From: Populus alba
Taxonomy: Eukaryota; Streptophyta; Magnoliopsida; Malpighiales; Salicaceae
Length of the DNA: 64,000 nt
Assembly: GCF_005239225.2 (NCBI RefSeq)
Contig: NC_133284.1
Coordinates: 711,770 to 775,769, forward strand
Direction: 5' to 3'
Below the pieces are notes generated by a model, which was given only the letters and a program-made list of their open reading frames with translations, was not told the origin of the DNA and ran no database searches. Positions 38,985-51,073 of this stretch are shown here, one piece after another. Both the position numbers and the translations under genes were made by a program. Within the stretch, counting starts at the first letter, position 1, and every line of letters begins with the position of its first letter.

Positions 38985-39295
38985 ACCTTTATGGAGAAAA
39001 CATCCTCATCGCATAAACCAAATCGTTCGAGCTCATCCTGTGGAAGCTACACTCTCCCTTTCAAGGCACTGAAAGAAGAAAGGAGTTGAAACATTTAATG
39101 AGGTAATTAACCATAAGCAAATAAATTAGTGACAAAAACTTGCTCTTCCCACAAATCTCTATAAGAGTGTCTGTGAGTCGATTTGCAATACAAAAATGAA
39201 CTGCTGCATTGTAAATACTTTGAACAGAAACAGAAGAAGATTCAGGTGCAATCCCCGTTACTGGAACAGTCACGGATCCAGTCGTGCCAGCATCA
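38985..39295 (-). pseudogene. Phytoene synthase fragment (exons 4-5), inverted
   Basis: The minus strand carries an exon-4-like part ([20 protein letters not shown], then RLTDTL, against QLTNIL in copy 1) and, after a short intron, an exon-5-like part (ALKGRV, stop, [17 protein letters not shown]). The stop replaces the tyrosine of VYLPQDE. It is more divergent from PSY copies 1 and 2 than those are from each other, so it is an older paralog. Orientation is opposite to the next fragment. Confidence 0.75.
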
Positions 39296-39308
39296 TAGTA
39301 GCAGTAAA

Positions 39309-39612
39309 GGTGGATGGCCCAAATGCTGTCTACAAGGGCACTTCTCTTCTTGATAGGTGGGAAGAAAGACTGCAGGACATCTTCAACGGCCGCCCCTATG
39401 ACATGGTTGATGCTGTACTAGCTTATTGATGAAGTTTCCTGGTTCTGTATAGACATAATTAAAGTTGCTCGGGACATTTTCTTCCTGAATCAAATTCCCC
39501 TCTAGCCTGATTTCTTTCTCAATTGCTTCTGTTCAAGGTATTTATAATGCAGCAGTATACTACGGTATTGCAAATCAACTAACAAACATCCTTAGAGATG
39601 TGTGCGAGGAGT
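39309..39612 (+). pseudogene. Phytoene synthase fragments (exons 3 and 4), plus strand
   Basis: 39331-39430 encodes [20 protein letters not shown] and on to IFNGRPYDM before a stop. 39530-39611 encodes the end of exon 4 ([20 protein letters not shown]) followed by a gtaagt donor. Much of exon 3 end, intron and exon 4 start are missing. A further scrap of exon 3 (RLQDIFNA frame) lies at 39780-39885. Confidence 0.75.
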
Positions 39613-39889
39613 AAGTTTTTTGTGACTTGTAGTTCTCTCATCAGGCAAATGTAAGGAGGCGAAGTATTGGAGTAATGCATAGGAAGGAAAAAGGGCATCA
39701 ACAGTCAACAAAAGGTTGGTTAAAGTTATCACCGAAAGAGGAAATGGTGCCAATGAAAAAACCTTAGAGCTTACTCTTAAGAGAGGCTGCAAGACATCTT
39801 CAATGCTGGACACCCTCCCCCTGGATATGCTGTTCTTACTGATACTGCTTCTCCAAGTCCTGCTCAGGCATTGAGGTGAATAGAACACA

Positions 39890-40801
39890 ATCTACCTTGG
39901 TAAGTTTTTGTGACAAAACAAGCCCATTTCTTAACAAAAAGGTCCAAAGTAGCCCATGAAGTTATAATACTTCAAAATGTGGAATCCTGCCCTCAAAAGG
40001 CCCAAATATTGAAGGGAAATCCATATTTCATGGGGATTGGGCTAGTTTGTGGTTAGGGCTACTGATGAATATATTTGAAAATGAGCAAACCTTGTGAAAG
40101 AGCTGTGTTAAATTGACCATATTATATTAACTCATAGACTAGAAAAACTAGTGTATTTGACCTCTTGATATTAGCTTTGATCGCTATTAAAAACAGCCAT
40201 CATCATTTACCATTGATAAGAATGATTAAGCACCTACTTGACCCACTTTTCCTATTCAAGTGTAGAAGGAGTTTTGTTTTCCTTAAAAATCAAACTCTTA
40301 AGATCAGCAAGCCTTCTTAAGAGTTCATGTTCATGAAGTTCCTAGGCTACTTTATTTCTTTCTTGTGTACCATTTACTTGCTGGTCTATAGCCAGCTTTA
40401 TTATTTTATTCTAATCATGGTTATAACATTTAAATTTCTAGCGGGTTGATTGAGGATGTGATTTATTTAAGATTTAGATTAATCTGAGTTAAAAAAAAAA
40501 ATACCCTAGTTTTTTCAAAACCCAACCCCTAATTTATTTAATTTTTTTATTAAAATAATGTTATTTGATCCATTTTTTCAAAAAAAATTTAAAAAATCAA
40601 CTCGAGTTAATCCTCTAACTTGTAACTCAAATCTTACTCAAATCTTATTCAAATCAATTTCTAAATTGAATTTTAAAACTGCTATAGTGGTGAAAACCGA
40701 TTGAATTTTTATATGTTGGATTTTAAAGCTGTTCTAGTGATGCAACCGAATGGATTTTATACTAATCTTTTATATTATTAGAAAATTAAGTAACTGAGGT
40801 G
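39890..40801. other. Intergenic, related to 56100-56320 in unit 3
   Basis: 40040-40400 matches 56015-56325 of unit 3. The rest is AT-rich with no gene. 'gaaccc' and 'aaacccaa' strings near 40510 have no clear meaning. Confidence 0.45.
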
Positions 40802-40806
40802 AAAAT

Positions 40807-41299
40807 TGTTGGGATATTGCCATTATTGGGCAACATGTGTAGCCTACCCTATGAAGAGTAGGGTTATCATTTGTCAATGGTAGTTGCACCCACCATTGAC
40901 AAATGTATCAACCATGTGCAGCCTTCCCAATTGTCAAAGTTCAGCAGCCATTATTGATGAAAAGGAGCTGGAGTTTGTGCTACCATTTGCCTATAAAAGA
41001 GGCATGTTTTGAGAGCTAAATGTGAGAGAGATTGTGAGACATGTAGAGAGACCAAGAGAGAAAGTGAAGGGCTGCAATGGCAACAGCTGCAGAGGGCAGC
41101 AAAGAGAGCTGGGAGTTGAGTTAGAGTGAAGTGATCCTCCTCCTCCATGTATTTTTGTAATCCTTTCTCTATTTCTAAATAATATTGTCTCTCCCGTGGA
41201 TGTAGGTGGTTTTGCCGAACCACGTAAAATATTGTGTCTCAATGTGCTTGTCCGCTGTTGAGCTAATTATCAGTTCATCACCGGTCCGAATCCCCAACA
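40807..41299 (+). mobile_element. Solo LTR (493 bases) with target duplication and empty site in unit 3
   Basis: Starts TGTTGGGATA and ends CCCCAACA, flanked by AAAAT at 40802-40806 and 41300-41304. Unit 3 at 56575-56605 reads 'gaggtgaaaatgacacatat', which is the exact empty site. A TATA-like 'cctataaaag' lies at 40991. A copia-type LTR is likely from its length and ends, but no coding part remains. Confidence 0.9.
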
Positions 41300-41463
41300 A
41301 AAATGACACATATACGCAGACTGCAATTCCTAGTTTAGTATCATTGGTGGAATCAATGATTCTTTTTTTCTCTTTTGGCTAATTGCTTTGGAACAACCAA
41401 TTCTTTAACAGATCTGTTCCAATCACCTCCCAAAATCTATCTCAAACCCTCCACGATCAATTG

Positions 41464-41885
<422 letters not shown>

Positions 41886-42212
41886 TTCTGGAGGTATATA
41901 TGTTGATTGTGGAGGTATATATGTTGCCTCATGTATTGCGCATGCAAATAAAAGAGTTGATATTTGCTGTGACAAGATTAGGTGCTAACATTCCAAAAGT
42001 ATGTGATTCATGAATTTGAGCGGTGAATGATGTGTTAGAATTGTGTGAATTTTTTTTACTCTTTTAATTGACACTAGTAGAAAGAGGGGGGCATGAACAG
42101 TGGTAATTTGACTGTGATTAATTGTAAATTCTTTTGCGAAAGATATTTTAAAATTAATATGAATGAGATACTGGAGAAAACCATTATAGATGCTGGGCTA
42201 CTGATAATGAAG

Positions 42213-42443
42213 TTACAGGTGGTGGCAGCGACAATGATAACTGTGGTTTTGTATTGTTTTTAGGGCAGTTTTCTTTTTGGATCTCAGAGGACCAAAAGAC
42301 AAAGAAAGTGTAAGGTCAAAATCTTCTTCATCTTCACCTTCCAAATCTTGCTGGCTAATGCTGTTGCTGCTGCTGTTGCTGCTATGCTTTCTCTTCGTGG
42401 AGATCTCTTGCTCATTGGTTTCTAAATCTTCTCGGCTCTTCAT
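42213..42443 (-). CDS. Small acidic protein with EAR-type repression motif, copy 2
   Basis: 76 residues; MKSREDLETNEQEISTKRKH and FDLTLSLSFGP are kept. Serine/asparagine tract differs by one codon from copy 1. The stop of copy 1 (CTATAA) is CTAAAA here, so the frame runs 14 residues further (KTIQNHSYHCRCHHL). Either one end is derived, or the true protein ends elsewhere by splicing. A promoter-side insertion ('attagggttttagtgaaaag') distinguishes it from copy 1. Confidence 0.55.
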   Translation of the reverse strand: MKSREDLETNEQEISTKRKHSSNSSSNSISQQDLEGEDEEDFDLTLSLSFGPLRSKKKTALKTIQNHSYHCRCHHL

Positions 42444-42444
42444 G

Positions 42445-43990
42445 GTGTGAGTAAAAGAGGGAGAGAGGATTAGGGTTTTAGTGAAAAGGCAATGTTAGTA
42501 TTTTGGCTATGAAAACAGAGAGAAAAACGAGAGAGATGGATTTTTAAAGGACATTAAAAATTGGAGATATAGTTATGGAAGCAGAATATATAAGATAAAA
42601 AAGAGACTACTGGTTATCTTTCTCTGTGTTTGTCATGGTGTTCTTCCCCTACCGGCCGGTCACCTTTTTTACTGGGTCTTTTTCACTCTGTCTCAGCAAG
42701 TCTTTAATTTAATGTTTTTATGTGATAAATATTTTGAAAAACTAACGGATTAAATATAAGTTTCATGGCTAAAGCAACCATGGATCCGATAGAGAGAGCA
42801 AGAGAAATCTCGAAGGCATGTGAGCAAGAGAAATCTCGTAAATATAAAATTAAATTTACGAGACAGACTAAACATTATATTTATCAACAATATGCTTAGC
42901 CTCCCCAACAATAAAATCAATATTAGAGTTAGAAGAATATTTGAAAATTTGTTTCACATCTTTTATCTGAATTACAAGACATCAATTTTAACCCCATCAA
43001 TTCAACAATTCCCTACAAGCATATGTGAGCCATATCATTTGCAACGTGCTTTATAAAACAACACATTTAAAACCACATGTAATTTGTTTCCGTTCTCATG
43101 CACATCACAGACTAAGAATTTTACCTTTAAATTGTCTCTTTCATCATCATCTTTGTTGAATTTTAATGATTAATTCCAATCCACAAGAAAACTAGATAAT
43201 CAAAACTTTTAATTTTAACATTATATTGATTATTGTCAAGAAGTTGTTTTCTCTGCTCATAATCTCTCAGACTTCTCATCTTTACTGAATGATAGGTTAA
43301 TTTTACAGTTCATTTTCACATGTATCACATTTCCTCTTACACGAGCTCATCTTGTTTTGCTATCTTTTATAGTCATGGTTATTCTAACACACAATAAACA
43401 AATAACTTTCAAGATAGTTGAATTCTAATATCAATTGAAGCAAATAAAAATACAAATAAGAAAATAATAAGTTAAAAAGATAAAATTGAAGTTGAATATG
43501 GTTATCATACAAAACCCTAATTTATAATTTTATTTTTGAGAATAAAACTATAATATGTTATTCTAAAATGTAAGGTAAACACCCTTATTTATATTAGTTT
43601 TAGATTGAAAAAATACTCAATTAATAATTATTGAGTTATTTTAGGGATACCTAAACTAAAAAAGAACAAAAATAGCAATCTTAATATTGTTTGATTTTAT
43701 AAAATAAATAAAAAATAATAATCATGAAGTAAAAAATATTCCTAAACTAAATAGGAAATAATAATAAAAATAATATTTTTTTTCCCTAAAATTTCTCCAA
43801 GCTCTATAAACCATAGAATTGGTCTAGACATAGCTTATAGCTAACTGGGTTCTTCAGAACCATTACACCAATTTCTAGAGTATCAAAGTCGAAATGTAGG
43901 GTTAAGTTATTAATTTTATTTATAAAAAAAATGTGCATGTGAATTTTTTTCAAATTCTAAAAAACAAACAAACAAACAAACAAACAATGA
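42445..43990. other. AT-rich region duplicated from 27929-29160
   Basis: Only short frames on either strand. A (CAAA) microsatellite lies at 43963-43986. I see no gene. Confidence 0.5.
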
Positions 43991-44085
43991 ACAAAATAAT
44001 GGAGATTTTGTTGCCAATATCTCTATTTTTAGGATGACAACACTTACTTAGCTATAATACATTAGGTTTTAAGTTGGATTTAATT
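43991..44085. repeat. Inverted copy of pectate lyase upstream sequence
   Basis: The reverse complement of 26683-26760 ('acaaaataatggagattttg', then 'ctctatttttagga' and 'tacattaggtt'). The orientation is opposite to the neighbouring duplicated EAR block, so a small inversion occurred in unit 2. Confidence 0.8.
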
Positions 44086-44518
44086 CTGTTAAACCGCATA
44101 ACACCAACCTGCATCAAAAACGACTGGTCGTATTAAAAACAGGCAAGCTCATGCAAATATGAAATACCTACTCCCTCCTCCCCTCCTTTGCAGCTATGGA
44201 AATGGAGTCTATTTCTCTAAAGCAGGTAACATTTGCTACAAATCACAATAATATCTTCCTAAAGAATCAATGGAAACACCATCCAGTAATCCCAGCAACG
44301 CATACTAGTAGAATAATATTTATAGCCTTGCATAGTTAGTTATTTAGCAGTTCATTCTTATGATATGTGATTATGTTGCTTCCTGACATTAATGGTTTTT
44401 CTTTGTTTTCTTCTTCAATGCAAACTCTTGACATATTTTTTTTAAGTTTTCCTGAACCTGTGGACTAAAAGAAACCATTTGGATCATCAAAGAGCATATC
44501 TGGTAACTTATGTACTAC
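44086..44518. other. Intergenic, nothing recognised
   Basis: No open frame with recognisable content and no repeats seen elsewhere in the window. Confidence 0.4.
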
Positions 44519-44523
44519 AAACC

Positions 44524-44906
44524 TGTTGAAATTTATTGCCTTAAGTTGTTGACGTGTTGCTTGAAGACCAGTTCAGCTCACGTGTTGTTTTTATTTCTGC
44601 TAGAATAAAGGATTGAACAAGTCCTTAGGTGAATTGTTAGTGGTGGCGAAATGTAAGCCAAACGTGGCAGTAGTGTTGCTTAATTTTAGTTTTTCTGTTT
44701 ATTTTCCTTCTATAAATCAGTGTAATTGATTGCTGTAAAAATATGCAATAATCCTTATCATTATCCAGTTTTTCATGCAATAAACATCCCCTGTTCAAAT
44801 TCAAATTTCTGGTGTTGATCTACAGTAACAAACAGTCACTGTAGAGATCAAAGTCTTTTATTTTTCTGCTTCTCGGTTCTTCACTTATTCTGCAAAAGTA
44901 TTTTCA
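44524..44906 (+). repeat. 5' LTR of the copia element
   Basis: TGTTGAAATT...AGTATTTTCA. A TATA-like 'tctataaatc' lies at about 44711. It pairs with 48859-49241. Confidence 0.95.
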
Positions 44907-45019
44907 ATTGGTATCAGAGCTTAATTCTTGAAGGGTCTGTAATTGATTCCGAAACTAACTTCTCTCATATCTCAACTCCAATCTTCAATGGAGAAAATTA
45001 CCAACTTTGGGCAGTACGA

Positions 45020-48000
45020 ATGGAAACATATTTAGAAGCTATGGATTTATGGGAAGCTGTTGAAGAGGATTACGAGATCCTACCATTGCCAAATAATCCA
45101 ACCATGACTCAAATCAAGAGTCATAAGGAGAGAAAGACCAAGAAATCAAAAGCAAAAGCCACTCTTTTTGCTGCTGTTTCAACAACGATCTTCACCAGGA
45201 TCATGTCCCTGAAGTCAGCTAAGGATGTCTGGGAATATTTGAAGGAAGAGTATGCAGGAGATGAGAAAATTCGTGGGATGCAAAGTCTCAATTTAATACG
45301 TGAATTTGAGCTGCAGAGGATGAAGGATTCTGAGACTATCAAGGAGTACTCAGATAGATTGCTGGGAATTGCAAACAAGGTGAAATTGCTGGGAACTTCA
45401 TTCTTAGACTCAAGAATTGTTGAGAAAATTCTTGTCACAATACCAGAAAAATATGAAGCTTCAATCACCACTTTGGAGAACACAAAAGATCTGTCAAGTA
45501 TTACCTTGACAGAACTTTTGAATGCCTTACAAGCCCAAGAACAAAGAAGGCTTATGAGGTAAGATCATGTCATTGAAGGTGCCTTGCAAGCCAAATTTCC
45601 AGATTCTGAAAGAAGGAAATTTGGCAGAAAACACCAAGTTGCAGCCAAACCCACCAGTCAAGGTCACGGTAAAGGAAAATTCATTAAAAGAAATTTTCCA
45701 CCATGTCAACATTGCAACAAGATGGGTCATCCACCATTCAAGTGCTGGAAGAGACCTGATGCAAGGTGCAGCAAATGCAACCAGCTTGGGCACGAGGCAA
45801 TCATCTGCAGAGTAAAAAATTAGAAACAAGAAGAGGATGCTCAAGTTGCAAATCAGGATGATGAAGACCAGATGTTTGTGGCAACATGCTTTTCAGTACA
45901 AACTACCTCAGATCATTGGCTAATCGACAGTGGTTGTACAAACCACATGACTTTTGATAAAAGTCTCTTTAGAAATCTGCAGCCAACAGATGTTGCAAAA
46001 GTCAGAATTGGAAATGGTGAATGCATTGAAGCTAAGGGAAAGGGAACAATTGCCATTACAACAAACTCATGTACAAAAACAATAGCAGATGTTCTTTATG
46101 TACCTGATATTGATCAAAATTTGCTGAGTGTGGGGCAATTGATTGAGAAAGGAATGAAGGTGATTTTTGAGAATCACACTTGCTGTATTTTTGATGCTGC
46201 TGGGCACAAAATACTTCAAGCTAAAATGAGAGGCAAAAGCTTCTCATTTGTTCCATTTGAAGGAGAGCATACTGCATTTCCAGTCACTTTTAGTGACACT
46301 GAACTATGGCATAAACGGCTGGCACACTGTCATCAAAAGAGGATGCTCACCATGAAGGTTCATGAAGCTGTCAGAGGTATACCATCATTCACTAATCTCC
46401 AATTAAACTGTAATGCTTGTCAATTTGGGAAGCAAAATAGAATGCCATTTCCACGATCAACTTGGCGAGCAACACACAAGCTCCAGTTAATTCATACGGA
46501 TGTAGCTGGTCCCTTAAGCACACCATCACTAAATGGCAGCAGATACTATCTGCTATTTATTGATGATTACTCCCGTATGTGCTGGATATATTTCATGAAG
46601 TTCAAGTCAGAGGTGGCTGGCATCTTATGGAAATTCAAGAAAAACGTGGAGAACCAAAGTGGCAGCAGCATTCAAGCCATACGGTCTGACAATGGCAAAG
46701 AGTATACCTCAGCCGAATTCAACCGTTACTGTGAAGATGCTGGTATTGAACACCAGCTAACAACCCCCTATACTCCAGAACAGAATGGGGTAAGTGAAAG
46801 GCGTAATCGATATGTCATGGAGATGGTGAGAAGCATGATGCATGAGAAGAATCTACCCAAAATGCTGTGGGCAGAAGCTGCTAACACAACAGTGTTCATC
46901 CAGAATCGACTTCCAACATCAGTGTTGGCAGAAATGACACCCTTTGAGATGTGGTATAATTATAAGCCTTCCTTGCGTTTCCTTAAAATTTTTGGTTGTG
47001 TATGTTTTGTACATGTTCCACAGATTAAGAGGGACAAGCTTGACAAGAAAGCCATCAAAGGAATTTTTGTTGGCTATAGCACAATTTCTAAAGCCTACAA
47101 GGTTTATCATCCTCAAAGTCAGAAAATTGCTATTACAAGGGATGTCACATTTCATGAAGATGCACAGTGGGAGTGGGTTGATTCACAGGAGAGCATGCTG
47201 ATTAATAATCAAATTCAGCCCTTGCAAGATAAATTGATTGACTCCGAATCAATTGATGATGAACCAGTCAGGGGTACTCGATCAATTGAAGAAATTTATC
47301 AAAGGAGCAATGTTGTTGTGTGCGAACCTGACAACTATGAAGAAGCTCAACAAAATCCATCATGGCAGAAGGCAATGGAAGAAGAAATCTTCATGATCGA
47401 GAAGAACAAGACGTGGGAACTTGTTGACAGACCTGGAGACAAAAACATCATTGGCGTAAAATGGATTTTCAGAACCAAATTGAACGCTGACAGTTCAATC
47501 AACAAATTCAAAGCCAGGCTCGTTGTCAAGGGATATGCTCAAGTGTATGGGGTTGATTATTCAAACACATTTGCCCCAGTAGCAAGGATGGACACTATCC
47601 GATTGCTACTTGCTGTTGCAGCACATAAAAACTGGAAGGTGTTCCAGTTGGACGTCAAATCTGCCTTCTTGAATGGTGTTCTTCAAGAAGAAATTTACGT
47701 TGAACAACCTGCTGGATTTGTTGTTCAAGGCAAAGCTGACAAGGTGTATTTGTTGAAGAAGGCACTCTATGGATTAAAACAGGCACCAAGGGCCTGGTAT
47801 GGAAGAATTGATGAGTACTTGACAGGTTTTGGTTTCCAGAGAAGCCCCTCTGAATCAACTCTCTATGTGAACAAAATTGAAGGTGATGTTCTAATTGTGT
47901 CACTGTATGTTGATGACCTTCTTGTGACTGGGAGTAATTTGCAGCAAATCGAAAGGTTCAAGCAGGATATGATGCAAGCTTTCGAGATGAGTGATCTTGG

Positions 48001-48846
48001 GCTCATGAGTTTCTTTCTCGGCATGGAGATCAAGCAAGACAGGAGAAATTTTTATTGGACAAGAAAAATATGCAAAGGAAATTTTGAAGAAATTTCAAAT
48101 GGAAAATTGCAAGCCAACTGCAACTCCAATGAATCAGAAGGACAAGTTCAGCAAGGATGATGGTACTGCCAAGGTAGATGAAGAAAGGTTCAGAAGCTTA
48201 ATTGGTTGCTTGCTGTATTTAACAGCAACCAGACCTGACATATTATATGCAACCAATCTTCTTGCTCATTTCATGCACTGTCCAAGCGAGTTGCACATGA
48301 GGGCAGCCAAAAGAGTTTTGAGATACATCAAAGGAACATGCAATTTTGGAGTCAAATTTACAGTGTCAAAAGCTGAAGTTGCATGGTTTCTCTGACAGTG
48401 ATTGGGGTGGATTTTTTGATGACATGAAAAGTACTTCGGGGTTTTGTTTCAATTTAGGATCAACTGTGTTTTCATGGTCATCTAAGAAGCAAAGCATTGT
48501 CGCTCAATCAACTGCGGAGGCTGAGTTCATAGCTGCAACTGCAACAGTCAATCAAGCACTATGGATTAAAAAATTGCTATGTGATTTATAGATGAAGGAG
48601 CAAGAAGCAACTGAAATTTCAGTTGACAATCAAGCAGCCATAGCAATTTCTCACAATCTAGTGTTCCACGGGAAAACCAAACATTTCAACATCAAGCTAT
48701 ACTTTGTTCGTGATGTGCAGAAAAATGGTGATGTTGAATTGATTTATTGTAGAACCGAAGATCAAGTGGCAGACTTGTTTACCAAAGCACTCCCTGCAAA
48801 TCGGTTTGAATTTCTAACCAGGATGATTGGGGTTTGCAGCCCTTAA
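45020..48846 (+). pseudogene. Copia Gag-Pol polyprotein, disrupted by stops and frameshifts
   Basis: Gag (45020-45562; ETYLEAMDLWEAVEED) ends at a TAA. Two zinc knuckles follow (CQHCNKMGHPPFKC and CSKCNQLGHEAIIC). A TAG at about 45822 precedes the protease (WLIDSGCTNHM). Integrase: HKRLAHCH, CNACQFGKQ, HTDVAGPL, RSDNGKEYT, NGVSERRNR. Reverse transcriptase: FKARLVVKGYAQ, DVKSAFLNG, SLYVDDLLVTG. Frameshifts occur near 48055 (frame moves at the Q-E-K-Y region) and near 48370 in RNase H. A TAG at 48589 is followed by the intact tail (VDNQAAIAISHN to VADLFTKALP). The start may lie upstream of 45020, since in-frame NGENYQLWAVR precedes it. Not functional. Confidence 0.93.
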
Positions 48847-48858
48847 TGCAAGGAGGAG

Positions 48859-49241
48859 TGTTGAAATTTATTGCCTTAAGTTGCTGACGTGTTGCTTGAA
48901 GACCAGTTCAGCTCATGTGTTGTTTTTATTTCTGCTAGAATAAAGGATTGAACAAGTCCTTAGGTGAATTGTTAGTAGTGGCGAAATGTAAGCCAAACGT
49001 GGCAGTAGTGTTGCTTAATTTTAGTTTTTCTGTTTATTTTCCTTCTATAAATCAGTGTAATTGATTGCTGTAAAAATGTGCAATAATCCTTATCATTATC
49101 CAGTTTTTCATGCAATAAACATCCCCTGTTCAAATTCAAATTTCTGGTGTTGATCTACAGTACCAAACAGTCACTGTAGGGATCAAAGTCTTTTATTTTT
49201 CTGCTTCTCGGTTCTTCACTTATTCTGCAAAAGTATTTTCA
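48859..49241 (+). repeat. 3' LTR of the copia element
   Basis: Matches the 5' LTR with six differences, five of them transitions. Confidence 0.95.
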
Positions 49242-49246
49242 AAACC

Positions 49247-49955
49247 AAACTCTGTATCTCACTAATTACCGTTACATAGTCAAATTGCATGGACATGGAA
49301 TTGAAGCAAATTACTAATGGAAGACATTTTTGTTATGATGCCTTGTACAATCCCTTCCGTGTTTATTAGCATAAAAATTAAATTAAGCTGTGTTCATGAT
49401 TGCTGAGTTTGGCTATGAACTCCTAGTTCATAGAACTAATGAGTTTCCGTTTAAGATTTTCAGGGCTATGCGAAAATTTAGACTTCTTTTGCCAGCCACG
49501 GAACTGAAAGTTTGTGCAGAAACTTCACAAGAAAGTTCCTTACATACACCAGAAGATCTCAGTCTTTGTTCAAGGTTAAACTACATACGTACGATTAATG
49601 TCTAGCTCATGTCCGAGCGATCCTAATGCTGGAATACTCTTATGCTTCATAGACACAAGTGATACCTGTGATTTTGGAGTCCTGTTCTGCTGGCTCGTTT
49701 CTGAATTATCTGGCGTTGATCCACCCCCCTTGTTGGGTAAAAGCCCTTCCTTGTCTATTTGGAGGACTTCAGGGTCCAATATCAAGCTTGGCAGTGGCTG
49801 TAGGATTTACTTTTCTAGCGATGAAGTATGGCTCGGGCGACGGTGTTGACTCCAAAAGAACTCCAGGCTGGAACGCTGGGGTTTCTTTCTTGTATGTAGT
49901 AATGGCACCGCTTAAACCTATGAAACTGGGTTTTGATGAAAATGAGTGACGCCAA
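49247..49955. other. Region with unrecognised open frames
   Basis: A plus-strand frame at 49659-49949 (LQGPISSLAVAVGFTFLAMK, then WNAGVSFLYVVMAP) is partly hydrophobic and might be a remnant of a membrane protein. No family, no splice pattern and no second copy in the window support it. Confidence 0.25.
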
Positions 49956-50037
49956 GTAAAGTGGGTTTTTCTCACCTAAAAAAGGAGAGGATGTCGTGCC
50001 TCTATCCACCGGCATCCTTATGACCGCCGAGTAAAAT

Positions 50038-50108
50038 GCGTTTGCCGGGAGTCGAACCCGGGTCTATTGCTTGGAAGGCAATTATCCTAACCGTTGGACT
50101 ACAAACGC
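50038..50108 (-). tRNA. trnG-UCC: tRNA-Gly (UCC), copy 2
   Basis: Identical to copy 1 except for one base: the 3' acceptor strand is CAAACGC, which pairs fully with GCGTTTG. Anticodon TCC, A and B boxes intact. The flanking sequence (49956-50037 and onward) is duplicated from 29266-29351. Confidence 0.95.
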
Positions 50109-51073
50109 TTTTGTTGACTGATCACTGTGTTTAGGATAATTTTAGAAAAAATAAATAATTTTAAAAAAATCCTTAAAGATAGTCCGTCCGTCGGGTCAAC
50201 TCTCAATTTGATTTGTCAAGAAATCCGATTTTAGGTCAGATTATAAAATTAATCTATTGGTTTGATTACTATGATTTTTAAATTGACGGGGGCAAAAAAA
50301 ACAAAAGAGGCTCATATAAGATGAGGCACCCTCTTCCTCTTCAGAATCTAGATTTTCCAATACTTGTAGGTCCAAAAACAAAAACAGCATATTATTGATG
50401 CGATTTAATTTTTTTTTTATGTTTTAAAAGTATTTTTAAAAAAATTTAATTTTTTAAATTTTAAATTAATATATTTTTAGTATTTTTAAATTATTTTGAT
50501 GTGCTGATATCAAAAATAATTTTTAAAAAATTAAAAAAACATCATTATCATATATTTTGATACAAAAGTTATTTGAGAATCAACCGCAATTAAAATTGTC
50601 AAACAAGTTATCGGTATATGAATGGAAATTTTATAGCTGGAAAATAGATATTATGGAGATGTAAATTTTCTATTATAATGGAGGTAGCTAGCTAGTTTTA
50701 TTACTTCTATTCGAACCTAACCTACTGTCTGAGAATAGTTTTCTGAAGCTGCAAGATGTGTTCAACATTTCCAGTTTCTACAACGGAATGAGCAGGCATG
50801 TGTAATTTCCTTGGTTATTGGAAGAAATCATTTCCAGTTTCTATCTTTAAACACTAACCAAACGCAACCTTATAGAATGGAAAGTAACATGCATACACAT
50901 TTTCAGCTGAAAATCTACTCATGCTCGCTGTCTGAAATAGTGTCTTGCATTGCAAGTTAATTCGGTCTTCGATAAGAACATCTAGGAATCAAAAGCTTTC
51001 ACACATTCCACTCAAAAGAGTCCTTAAAACACAGTACTCGCAATTTCTTCTAGTTCGAAAGAAAATACCATTG
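50109..51073. other. Flank between tRNA-Gly copy 2 and membrane-protein copy C
   Basis: Non-coding; homologous to 29423-30441. Confidence 0.5.

Larger units (their letters stand above)
44524..49241 (+). mobile_element. Nearly full-length copia retrotransposon
   Basis: Target duplication AAACC at 44519-44523 and 49242-49246. LTRs at 44524-44906 and 48859-49241 are both 383 bases and differ at six positions by my count (about 1.6 percent), so the insertion is fairly young. Primer binding site 'attggtatcagagc' at 44907; polypurine tract 'gcaaggaggag' at about 48848. Gag, protease, integrase, reverse transcriptase and RNase H are all present in order but disrupted. Confidence 0.96.

Noticed and set aside
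40951..41242. Two minus-strand frames of 83-90 codons
   Set aside because: They lie inside the solo LTR 40807-41299 and overlap its transcribed leader in antisense.
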